Origin: PNON01 sp964387025
GTDB lineage: Bacteria > Chloroflexota > Anaerolineae > Anaerolineales > Anaerolineaceae
Direction: 5' to 3'
Length of the DNA stretch: 64,000 bases
NCBI GenBank assembly: GCA_964387025.1
Contig: CAYLUZ010000011.1
Coordinates: 7,513 to 71,512 of the forward strand
The stretch's first letter is position 1; each line of letters starts with the position of its first letter. The position numbers were made by a program, and so were the translations under genes. Positions 47,003 to 56,500 of the stretch are shown here, in pieces. A model generated the notes under the pieces. That model searched no databases. It saw nothing but the letters and a program-made list of their open reading frames with translations, and had not been told where the DNA came from.

Positions 47003-47332
47003 TAGTTATGAATCAATGGTGATAAAACTTGCACGCAGCTTTAATCGTCGTTGATAAATTGGGGGTTGCTTTGATTTTTTTTCAAAAAACCCATTGCAAT
47101 TTTCCGTGACAGTAAACAAGGGAAATATTATCTGCTTTGTAATCCTAATTAAATTATTGATAATGTTTTCTTTATAATAATATGTTCAGCACAGTAGAGT
47201 TAATATTTATAACAATACTTGTCATACCGATACCATCATAAATTTTATGATTTGCCTAAGCCCGATTCTTATCCTCGATATTTTTAAATTGTAGTAATAA
47301 AATGCAATTGTGTGATAAATATATAGAGATAG
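47003..47332. other. Convergent intergenic region without a gene
   Basis: A 330-bp AT-rich gap between gluconokinase and the DUF5054 gene. A run of T (about 47081) and weak self-complementary stretches occur, but no convincing hairpin or RNA gene was seen. Confidence 0.4.
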
Positions 47333-49327
47333 TCATTCAAGCCTGAGCTCAAATCTAAACCTGCAATCATATTCAAACCACATCGGAAAGTTCGTGCCCC
47401 AAAGATTGTTAAGTAAATTAATATGCATACCCTGACTGATCTGTGGTTGATCATTGTTGAAATCTAACAAAGAGGGCTTGCCAGGTGAAACTAAAGAAGC
47501 GTCAAGGGAAATAATTCTAAGAAGGTTGGTCTGATCCTTCCAACTAATATATTTTCCAATTGCATGTAAATGACGATTGCCAAATGGGACAACATCGTTT
47601 GGATTTAATTCTTCGCCCATTTTTTCAATGCACCACTCCTCTTTCCCCGTTACAGGTGGAATAAATGATAACCAGATAGCTTCCGGCAGGCGACAAGCAG
47701 GCTTATGGAACCACTGCAATTCCACCTGGATAAACGGTTGATTAAGTTTAAATTTGTATTTTATCCAAAAATCACGTGGGCATCCGTATTCTTGAGAACT
47801 GATAGGATCTGCGATAAGATGGAAAAGATAGTTACTATCCTCCTCTGTCGTCTGAGTAAAACTATCGACTACCTTCGGCTGCCAAAAACGACTATCAGGA
47901 TTCGATAATTCCAATCCCGGTTTGGTGAAATCTTCTCTCGCCCATCCATTGTTACGCTCAGAAGGAATAATATACTGGTTAAAAAAGCGCTCGTAATCAG
48001 CTGCTGAGAATGTCTGATACCACAGCCAAACCAAAGGATTATCGTGATCTGCCCAATTTCTTGGCTGGTTATCCAGTATTAACGAATTTAACGAACCGGT
48101 CTGCGGATCGAAGTAAAAATTATATCCATTAAAATGCTGTGTTTCACCTGGATGTGGATATTTTGTCCATTTGGTAAGATCAGGTTCAGCCGCTTGAATT
48201 GACTTCAAATGTTGACGAGCTTCATTTGCTTGGGAAAGGTCCTCAAGTGCGTTTACTGCTTCCTGAGGATAAGATCGTTTTTCATTCCAAGAACTTTGGA
48301 ATTTTATAAAATTATCTTTACCTCTAGCTGATTTAAAATCTGTCGCACTATAATTTTCGTGGTCGTTTAGGTAAGTTTTCTCATCCATACCCCAGGTATG
48401 CTCAGGAACCATCAATAAGCGACGGCTGAATCGTTTAAACCGAGCGTCCGTGCAAAGCCCAGGTAATTCCCTCAACCACTTTTGCCGTAAACGACTCATT
48501 TCTTTAAATTGGCTCACTTTGATCGGATCACTGCCGACTCCATGAATCCATGTATCCCCAATTTCTTGCGTCATCACTGGCAAACTGTCTCGAATGGGTG
48601 CAAGATTAGCCGCAAATGCTCCCAATGTTGAAGCAAATATTTGTGCATCGAGGAATTTCTTGGTTAAATCGGAATAAACTGCCATCACTTGAGATACCGA
48701 TTGTGGGCCAAGATTATCACTGGTATGACCAAATGCAAGTGAATCCTCAATGCCGGGGATAGTAAAAGTACTTCCATACCCACTTTCATACATTACTACA
48801 ATTTCGGACCCGGACGGGTCTTGCCATCGGAATAGTGGAGGTACTCCAGGTACTGTCGAGCCGGGATTGACACCGATGTGGAGAAACTGTATTCCTGCTT
48901 CTGCCAATAATGGGATAATGCCACGGGTATGACCAGGAACATCTGTCAACTTAGCTGCAATGGTATGCTTTCCAAATCTTTTATCTAATTCTTCAGATAG
49001 GGAAAGGCCGAATCGAAACATGTCGACATCCATCAATTCGGAATGTGTGGTGAATGGCAACCCGTGCCAGGTAATATCACCAGCCAGGATGGCATCTTCC
49101 ATAAGTTTGCACTCAACGTTGGTAGCTTGCTCTAAATACTCATAAATCAGAAAAGAACCTGTCGTCCAAATAAAACGTTCCTGTAGATTTCTTGAAGTCA
49201 TTTCCTTGGCTACCTTTAAGGCAGCAGGAATATATCCTTTAAAATAATTTTGTAAAACAATATTGGCGTAATCTGTAAAGCCAATATCCAGATGAGTTTT
49301 AAAAATTAGGTGGATTTTTTGAGTCAT
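47333..49327 (-). CDS. DUF5054 protein (GH38-like alpha-mannosidase fold)
   Basis: A 664-aa protein whose N-terminus (IHLIFKTHLDIGFTDYANIV) resembles the zinc-binding start of GH38 alpha-mannosidases (HxD), followed by TDVPGHTRGIIPLLAEAGIQ where GH38 carries the catalytic loop. It belongs to DUF5054 as remembered; the activity of this family is not established. No signal peptide. It stands alone, convergent with gluconokinase. Unlike the GH38 gene at 20621 it is not in the regulated operon. Confidence 0.75.
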   Translation of the reverse strand: MTQKIHLIFKTHLDIGFTDYANIVLQNYFKGYIPAALKVAKEMTSRNLQERFIWTTGSFLIYEYLEQATNVECKLMEDAILAGDITWHGLPFTTHSELMDVDMFRFGLSLSEELDKRFGKHTIAAKLTDVPGHTRGIIPLLAEAGIQFLHIGVNPGSTVPGVPPLFRWQDPSGSEIVVMYESGYGSTFTIPGIEDSLAFGHTSDNLGPQSVSQVMAVYSDLTKKFLDAQIFASTLGAFAANLAPIRDSLPVMTQEIGDTWIHGVGSDPIKVSQFKEMSRLRQKWLRELPGLCTDARFKRFSRRLLMVPEHTWGMDEKTYLNDHENYSATDFKSARGKDNFIKFQSSWNEKRSYPQEAVNALEDLSQANEARQHLKSIQAAEPDLTKWTKYPHPGETQHFNGYNFYFDPQTGSLNSLILDNQPRNWADHDNPLVWLWYQTFSAADYERFFNQYIIPSERNNGWAREDFTKPGLELSNPDSRFWQPKVVDSFTQTTEEDSNYLFHLIADPISSQEYGCPRDFWIKYKFKLNQPFIQVELQWFHKPACRLPEAIWLSFIPPVTGKEEWCIEKMGEELNPNDVVPFGNRHLHAIGKYISWKDQTNLLRIISLDASLVSPGKPSLLDFNNDQPQISQGMHINLLNNLWGTNFPMWFEYDCRFRFELRLE

Positions 49328-49589
49328 TTTTAAGATTCTCTCCGAGCTCGAGATAAATTATTTTTCGGTCTGGAATTAGTAAATGATGGCTAATAGCAAT
49401 CTCGTAATAACATAAATTTTAATAATTTTGTCAAAGATCCGTTACAGATTATAAACAATTCAAAATAATGGATTTCACTTAATAATTCCTAATTAATCCA
49501 AGAAATGTTTCTTTTACATAACTATAATATAATCCTCGGTAATTATCAAAAAATAAGCCTCATCCGTGAGGATAGGGCTAGATATAGGT

Positions 49590-49630
49590 GTGGCTGATGG
49601 GGGTCGAACCCACAACAACTTGATCCACAG
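49590..49630 (-). repeat. Attachment-site copy: 3' part of tRNA-His (41 bp)
   Basis: Exact duplicate of 63617-63657, covering nucleotides 32-72 of the tRNA (anticodon loop through the acceptor stem 3' strand). The sequence then diverges. With the intact tRNA it marks the ends of a 14.0-kb island. Confidence 0.88.
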
Positions 49631-49753
49631 GAGAAAGAACGTATGTTCTATATATCCAGGAGGTGATAAACATTCCATTATGTCCACGGTCCATGCTTAG
49701 GACCGTCCATGATTTCTATTGTTTCTACTGGTTTTTTCGGTATTGCACATGAA

Positions 49754-49836
49754 TTGCACACGACAATAATTAGTAGAATTAACCTGGAAAGGCGATTATA
49801 TTTCCCCACAAAACGAACCATCTATCAGAACAACAA
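49754..49836 (+). repeat. Direct repeat R, copy 1
   Basis: A stretch of about 80 bp nearly identical to 52181-52263, sharing for example GATTATATTTCCCCACAAAA. The copies flank the nucleotidyltransferase/exonuclease pair. At its right edge (49830-49847) it runs into ACAACAATTTAATCCACA, which matches tRNA-His at 16 of 18 positions. Confidence 0.8.
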
Positions 49837-50065
49837 TTTAATCCACACCATTGAAAGAATTATATTTTTAGTTTATCCAATTCTTTGATGCTTAATAACA
49901 AGTTGTATTGCATTTTACAAATTAATTGGTGAATAAATTCATTAATACAAAATTTACCTAACCGCCTTTCTAGGGGTATCAAATAATGTAATCAGATTAC
50001 AACAAAGGGTTAGTACGTAAAAGTATTTTCTTTTTTCGATTTCCAGCAAAATTAATATGTTTTTT

Positions 50066-51397
50066 CTATTGCTGATGCTCGTTGAATTCGTCCATATATT
50101 CCTTGATGGTCGGCAAGGCAACCAGACGTTCATAGAAGAAATTGTTGACTACATTGATCACCATCGCACGCGCTGCTTCAGCTTCATTGGTTAGTATCTC
50201 CTTCCCTACCGGGTTGGATAGCGCGTCCCTCAACTTCAAGAGGTGGCTTACAATTTCAGCTTCTTCCCCACCTTCCAATGCTTTGATCACTTCGCTGATC
50301 AGGTTGTCTGTGGATTGCACGAGTTGTTCTCGTGTGATGCTTGATTCCGGTGTACTCGCATCGTCTATGGTGCGGATGAGCGACCAGATCTGGTACAGTA
50401 TGGTTGCAGGTTCATCAAACAACTCGCGGAGGAAACTGGCTTCTTCATAACGCCCGGTAAGGCGGAATATGTTATACATTCGCTTGGCCACTTTCCCGTA
50501 ATTAATATCTTTGGTTAGGTATTTCTTTACTTCGCGCTCGAGAGCTTCAACGTACTCCTCCAGTGCATTGGCAGATACATGCTGGGCTAGCTTGGAGAAA
50601 ATTGGTACTGACGTGGCATCCAGATAGACTTCCTGGAAGTACGGATCGAGGTAACCGTCTAAAGGGGAGATGCTGCCGTCCGGCGCTTCCCAAGACACAT
50701 CCAGCATGTTACTGGCATTGGCAAGTACTTTGCGGATGGGGTCTGCCACTACCCAATCCATTTTGCACCAACCGGGATCGAGGCTTACTTCCTCCCAGGA
50801 CACATTTACAGAACTGCTATCCGGTCGGAATCCTTCTATCATTCCTTTTTTGATCTGATCCGGGCGCCAGGCCATGGGAGTTCCAGCCTTGTTCAACCAC
50901 TTTCCCACAATAACGTCCTCAGGCCAGGATCCAAACTTGACCTCAATTAACTGATAATTTGTCCCGCGCAGCGTCTTGAGCGATTTTTCCCGCATTATTC
51001 GTGCGAGGATTTTGCATGCCTGCGTGCGACTTGGGGCGATGATATTGATCCTTTCAAAATAATCACAATCTCCGGGGAATGATTGGATCTTGGATTGAGC
51101 TGAGGAGCCTGAAAGCGCGAGCGCTGTCTCTACTTCGCCGGGTATATCAGCAAATTCTACGATCCGACCAATCCGCTTGTAGTATTCAAGTTCCTTGTCG
51201 CTAAAATCCAGCATGGTAATCTTGTGGCCGAAAACGCCGGTCCTTGTGCTGACCGTGATATTATCATCCTCCGGTGAGGATGCCATTAATGTCAGCCACT
51301 GTAGAGCTTCCTCTTCTTCGATTTCAACACCCAACCGCTTGGCAGATTCAATAATACGTTTTAGATCTGTGTTTTTATCAGATTCTGGTTGTGCCAT
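50066..51397 (-). CDS. Nucleotidyltransferase-fold protein of unknown function
   Basis: A 443-aa protein. The motif LSGSSAQSKIQSFPGDCDYF (about residues 95-114: GSS, then D110-x-D112) is the signature of the DNA polymerase beta/nucleotidyltransferase fold, with two acidic metal ligands. The rest has no family I recognise, except a helical C-terminal half (about 270-443). It has a higher G+C content (about 48-50%) than the surroundings. TAGGAGG upstream fixes the ATG at 51397. It may add nucleotides or act as a toxin-like enzyme; function unknown. The exonuclease gene lies 90 bp upstream on the same strand. Confidence 0.7.
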   Translation of the reverse strand: MAQPESDKNTDLKRIIESAKRLGVEIEEEEALQWLTLMASSPEDDNITVSTRTGVFGHKITMLDFSDKELEYYKRIGRIVEFADIPGEVETALALSGSSAQSKIQSFPGDCDYFERINIIAPSRTQACKILARIMREKSLKTLRGTNYQLIEVKFGSWPEDVIVGKWLNKAGTPMAWRPDQIKKGMIEGFRPDSSSVNVSWEEVSLDPGWCKMDWVVADPIRKVLANASNMLDVSWEAPDGSISPLDGYLDPYFQEVYLDATSVPIFSKLAQHVSANALEEYVEALEREVKKYLTKDINYGKVAKRMYNIFRLTGRYEEASFLRELFDEPATILYQIWSLIRTIDDASTPESSITREQLVQSTDNLISEVIKALEGGEEAEIVSHLLKLRDALSNPVGKEILTNEAEAARAMVINVVNNFFYERLVALPTIKEYMDEFNEHQQ

Positions 51398-51486
51398 ACC
51401 ATGCCTCCTATTATGAGATTCAGACAACGCGTATTAATTAGAAGTATAGCAATTTAAAATTGTTATGTTGATATTTTTCAGAAAAG

Positions 51487-52044
51487 TCATTCCTCAAGAC
51501 TGTTGTGGAGAGGCTGTTTCAACATCTTAATGAAAATCTCAGCCTGGTCTTGGGCATCTGTGAGGGCGTTGTGACTGAGGTGTCTTTCTTCCATGAACCA
51601 ACTAGCTATATGGTCGAGTGAGGTTTGCCCCCATTCCACACCCGTTTGCCCCATAAAATATGCTTTAATATCCAGTGCGCTGTGACCAAATGGGTTCTTT
51701 CCTATGTAGCGGTGAAAATAATCATTGATAAACATCCAATCAAAAGGTGCATTAAACGCCACAAAAACCGGTCTGCTGCCGTCAGGAGTCACAGATTTCA
51801 CCCAATCGGCGAAATTCAGAAGCGCTTGGAGTGGAGGCGTCCCTTCGTTTTTGAGGTATTCCGGCGACAGGTTGTGAATGGCCATCGCTTCTGAGGAGAT
51901 CTCTTCTCTGTCAGGTTGAAGTTCTATATAAAAATTGATTGTTGTATCCGTCACCAGGCAGGCACCAATAGAGAGTAGGGCAAATTGCCCTGGTATGGGA
52001 CCCGCGGTTTCCACATCCACTGAGATAAATGTTTCCAAAGGCAT
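51487..52044 (-). CDS. DEDDh 3'-5' exonuclease (RNase T/DNA polymerase epsilon type)
   Basis: A 185-aa exonuclease domain alone: ISVDVETAGPIPGQFALLSI (DxE, motif I), VAFNAPFDWMFIND (motif II) and LSHNALTDAQDQAEIF (HxAxxD, motif III) give the complete DEDDh set. It removes 3' nucleotides from DNA or RNA. It is transcribed in the same direction as the nucleotidyltransferase-like gene, and the two may act together. G+C is about 45%, higher than nearby spacers. Confidence 0.88.
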   Translation of the reverse strand: MPLETFISVDVETAGPIPGQFALLSIGACLVTDTTINFYIELQPDREEISSEAMAIHNLSPEYLKNEGTPPLQALLNFADWVKSVTPDGSRPVFVAFNAPFDWMFINDYFHRYIGKNPFGHSALDIKAYFMGQTGVEWGQTSLDHIASWFMEERHLSHNALTDAQDQAEIFIKMLKQPLHNSLEE

Positions 52045-52180
52045 ATTGGTTATTATACCTTCACATGGATGTCCGATCGAATAGTTATAAGAGCTTGATC
52101 TACATCATTGTCAGAATATAGTTTTGGTTCAGCTAAACCTTAGTTTACTAAATGATCTAATCACCCCCGTCCGGATCCGG

Positions 52181-52263
52181 TTGCACACTACTAAAATTAG
52201 TAGAATTAACCTGGAAAGGCGATTATATTTCCCCACAAAACCAACTATCTATCATACCAACAA
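52181..52263 (+). repeat. Direct repeat R, copy 2
   Basis: Second copy of the repeat at 49754-49836. It ends in CAACAACTTGAT (52258-52269), identical to 12 bases of the tRNA-His anticodon-to-variable-region stretch, where the att copy ends as well. It probably marks an earlier integration junction. Confidence 0.8.
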
Positions 52264-52301
52264 CTTGATAACGTAATCGTATCTTTTAAGATTATCCTAG
52301 A

Positions 52302-52490
52302 TTACTGAATTTGCTTTTTCAATATGACTATTGTTCCTGGAGGTAAGTACGTTCGATCAAGAGAGATTATCTTCTGTTTATAAATGCTGAGTTCTACTCC
52401 GTGGTTATATAGGAAAACAGAATGCGCACTCATCTGATCCATTTCTTCTTCAGTAGCTTCACGCGTTGGTAGATCAGTGTGATCAGCCAT
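52302..52490 (-). CDS. Small conserved-looking hypothetical protein (62 aa)
   Basis: A 62-aa protein starting MADHTDLPTREATEEEMD and ending PPGTIVILKKQIQ, with an acidic N-terminus and a short beta-like end. AATGGAGG before the ATG at 52490 supports it. A decayed copy about 0.85 kb to the right shows that it has been under selection and duplicated. No family recognised; the size and location next to a repeat in an island would fit an antitoxin or a phage-derived gene. Confidence 0.55.
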   Translation of the reverse strand: MADHTDLPTREATEEEMDQMSAHSVFLYNHGVELSIYKQKIISLDRTYLPPGTIVILKKQIQ

Positions 52491-53558
52491 ATAACCTCCA
52501 TTATGTAGTATGCAGATATATCTATCATACCAATAATAGCACATATGTTCTTATTATTCCAGATCAATACCTCTTTTACAACAAGGAAAATACTTGCTGC
52601 CAATGACGTGAAAGATTTATTGTTTACATAAAACGGTTTTAGATATTATTAATTGAATGCATATTCTTTTACTCCTACTTATTTACTAAGATCGTTAATA
52701 AGTATTCATTACAAGTCTATTGATATTATTCTTTATAATAATGTTCCCTTTTTTACCCCCCCGGGTCTATAAGTGATTAACCAACCAATAATTATATGGC
52801 TACGGCGACAGAATACATAAAACCATTTCATAAATCATAATAGTATAACTATACGCATCATTTGAATTTAAATATAAAATTTTACAGTTGGTTTCTGTAT
52901 AATGTGATGTCAATGCAGTTGGTGGGTATTAATTATCTTTTTTGTAGCTTTACTTTAAGAAAAGTAACTACGCAATAGTTATTTAAAGAATATCTTCATC
53001 TCTGATCAATTACTCAACGACTTTAATCTCTTTTCCCGTTGCACTTGGTTGAACCTACAAAAAAAGAACCAGGAATTAATTGCCCATAATCTACAAAAAA
53101 TAAAAGTCTTGTTTGAGTAAACAAATTGATAACGCATTCGTATCTTATTATTTTGATTTAGTTTATTTTACTTGCTTTTTCAGTATGACTATTGTTCCTG
53201 AAGGAAGAGCATTTGATTATTAAGAATTATCTTTTGATAATAAATATTGCGTTCTCCTACGTCATTATTGAGGATAGGAGAATAAGTAATTATCTGATTA
53301 CTTTCTTCTTTTGTTGGTTCCTATTGTTAGATCAAGACATTTTTCTATAAAACAAATATCAATGATCGCGGTATACTGGTACCAGTTTACTATCTTATAC
53401 AACAAAATATAAACTAGTATTATAATATATTAAATAACATATTAACGAATTTTCCAGAACTACCTTATTCAATGTATTCAATTTATGGGTGCAATTTGTT
53501 TTTAGATATGATGAAATTGAGGTCACAAACTTAGTTTACATTGATTCATCCCCTCTGT
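52491..53558. other. Intergenic 1.07 kb with a decayed duplicate
   Basis: AT-rich with no intact gene. It contains the pseudogene at 53160-53340 and, before it, a stretch (about 53030-53140) reminiscent of repeat R. GTTGCAC (53039-53045) and the junction-like ACAAATTGATAACG (53121-53134) are recognisable. Confidence 0.55.
53160..53340 (-). pseudogene. Decayed duplicate of the 62-aa gene
   Basis: Sequence from about 53169 matches the gene at 52302-52490 in order: TTGCTTTTTCA-TATGACTATTGTTCCTG, then ATTATCTT, CTGAT-CATTTCTTCTT-like and TAGATCA blocks. Deletions and stops break the frame. The homology also covers the left flank (GATAACG..TCGTATCTT at 52266 and 53128), so the unit that was copied started near the att-like junction. 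Confidence 0.75.
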
Positions 53559-56500
53559 TTACTCCGATAGTTCCTGAGGGGTATTAGGGTTGTCTGTTTT
53601 TTCTTCCTCCAAAGAAATCTTCTGTTCATCTACCATATAATGCCAGTCAAGCTCTGTGTAGAATGGAGAATCCACCCGGCGAAGGCTAAGGCCAATGCGA
53701 TGATTTTCTGAATCGATCTTTTGGACTCTCAAGGTAACGACATCGCCTTCAATTAATACTTCGTTGGGGTGCGCAATGCGTTTCTCAGATAATTCAGAGA
53801 TATGGATGAGCCCTTCAATATCGCCTTCGAGCCTCGCAAAAGCACCAAATTTAGCCAGTTTTGTAATCTTGCCTTCCACAAGTTGTCCGACTTGGAAATG
53901 GGAAACTTGGTTGATCCAAGGATCATCTTGAAGTCGTCGAATGGAAAGTCCGATGCGTCTCTTTTCGCGGTCGATGGAAATGATCTTTACTTTTACTTCT
54001 TCACCTATCCAAAGGACGTCATTAGGACTGTTTATGCGATCCCACGATATCTCCGATATGTGTACCAGTCCATCTGCGCCATTAATGTTGACGAAAGCAC
54101 CAAAACTTACAAGGTTGGTAACACGACCAGTGCGGACTTCGCCTTCTTTGAGTTCTTCAAGGATGCGGTCTTTAACAGATTCGCGTGTTTCGGTGCTGGC
54201 TGCACGTTCTGATAATATCAATCGGCGTCGTTCGCGGTCGACTTCAATGACACGTACTGTGATGGTGTCTCCCACCATCTTAGACCATTTCTGGGCGGGG
54301 TTGTCGCTAGTCATTCCAGCGCGACGGGTGAGGCTGATCTGGGATGAAGGTACAAAACCGTGTAAACCACCCAACATAACAAGGAGGCCTCCCTTGTTAT
54401 AGCCAATTATCTCTGAATTGAAAATGGCACCAGAAGCCTCTTTCTCCTCGGCATCCTTCCAATTGGCTTCGTCGCGGGCATGGATGTAAGAAAGGACTAC
54501 ATCCCCATTCTTGTCTTCAGGGTTGATGACATAAACATCAATCTCTTCGCCGACGGCCATCGTTTTCAGGACTTCAATTGGGATGGCTTCAAATTCTTTG
54601 CCCGTAATGACGCCTTCAGACTTGGTGCCAATACTAACTAGGATCTGCCTCGCGCCGATGCTCGCTATAGTTCCCTTACGGGTCTCACCTACGATTGGGG
54701 TCTCGTTTTCTTGGTTTTTTAACTGTCTAGCCGGTTTAATTCCTTTTAGGCGCTCCAGTGCGTCTTTTACAATTTCACGTACAGCCTCCTCCTTGTCATT
54801 AACAGCAGCCAGGAGAGGTTCAATCGCGTGGGTATCTCCGATTTTCCCTAACGCTTCAGCGGCAATTTTTCGTACAGCTGTCTCTTGGTCATTTAGAATA
54901 GCTATGAGCGGCTCAATCTTACGGGTAGCAAATCCGATTTCCACCAATGATTTTACGGCTTTGTATTTTATAATACTATCAGGCTGTTTTTCTAGATCTA
55001 GGGATATAACTTGTTGGTATTGAATAGTTGCTAAATCATAATCTTTTAAATATATGTAGGCATCACCTAACCCTAAATGAGCATTTGAGTTTTTAAAATC
55101 CAGTGTAACTGCTTTTTTGTATTCGTAAATAGCCTCTTTGTATCTATCCATTTTCACGTAGGTATTACCTAATTCATAATATGTTTCTGGGTTATTTGGA
55201 TCTAATACTCTCGCGCTATTAAAATCATCTTTTGCTTTAACAAAATTCTTTATCTCTTTATATAGTAATCCTCGAGTAAAATAAGCCTCCCAAGAATTTT
55301 GTTTGAGTTCAATTGCCCGAGATGCATCACCAATTGCCTCATCATATAAATTTATTCTTTGTTTTGCTTTTGACCGGGCTAATAATAGTTGTGGATTTTC
55401 TGGAAATTTTAATACTCTCTCGTTTAACTCACTAATTTCTTCAGAATTGGATATTTTTATTTTTGTTGTTGAAGAATTTGCCTGAGTTCGATATTTCTCG
55501 TCTATAACAGTATCTTTATCAAATTTTGCATAAGTCAAATTACATCCGAATAAATTAGTGTCAATAAATGATGTTGCTCGCAAATCCGCGCCAGTTAGAT
55601 CTGCACCTAGTAAATCTGCATTTTGAAAATAAGCTGAAGATAAATCACAGTATTCTAATATAGTATCGATAAGTGTGGTTTTTATAAGTAAAGCTTCTGT
55701 TAGCGTGCAATATGATAGGTCAGATTTTGAAAGGTTGCTTCTTGATAAATCTGCTTTCCGAAATGTTGCTTTTCGGAGGTTTGCACCTTGTAGATTACAA
55801 TCATTCAGTTTAGCGCCTGTTAAATCTGCCCCACTTAGATTTACCGCCTCTAGAGTTGTATTTTCGAAAGAAGCATATTTTAATCTCAACCCCTCCAATT
55901 CTATACCGTTTAAATTAACATTATTCATAACTGCATGACTAAGATCTGAATTATTTTGCCGGAATATGTGAAAAATAGAATTATTTAAATCCACATCACT
56001 TCCTACTAATCGAATTAATAATTTAATTCCATTGTCATTAAGTTCAACTTGTTTTATCAGATTATCTATAATATATCGAAAATGAATACTTTTTAACCAT
56101 AATTCAGTAATAATAGTACTTGCAACTTGCCCAGATTCATCATTAACAGAAACTAATTTAAAAATATCAGGAATTACATTAGGAATATTAAAAGACCCTA
56201 AAATTTTCAAAACAGTCCCTCTAATATCCTGATCTTCATCAGTCAGCAAAGATGAAAGTAATGAAATGGTTTCTTCATCTTGGTAGTTACCTAGATTCAA
56301 TATTGCTTGTTTACGAACCTCTCTGTCTTTATCATATATAGCCTTGCGCAACAGTGGTTTTATTGACAAATTTGAGAGTTTTCCTAGTTCCATTACTGCT
56401 GAAAGTCTAACTTTTTTATCAAGACTTGAAATCTTTGATTCAAGGGTGGAAATTTTAACCTTATTCTGCCGATATCGATTTATCTTCCCTAAAAAATTTA

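Larger units (their letters stand above)
49328..50065. other. Left end of the genomic island: att copy, hairpin and repeat copy
   Basis: No gene was found. It contains the partial tRNA-His copy (49590-49630), a hairpin at 49686-49706 (ACGGTCC/GGACCGT with a 7-base loop), and copy 1 of the roughly 80-bp repeat (49754-49836), whose end resembles tRNA-His again. The remainder is AT-rich. Confidence 0.6.

Noticed and set aside
49686..49706. Hairpin near the left att copy as a terminator or recombination arm
   Set aside because: The stem is only 7 bp with no T-tract and no repeat at the other end, so its function cannot be supported.
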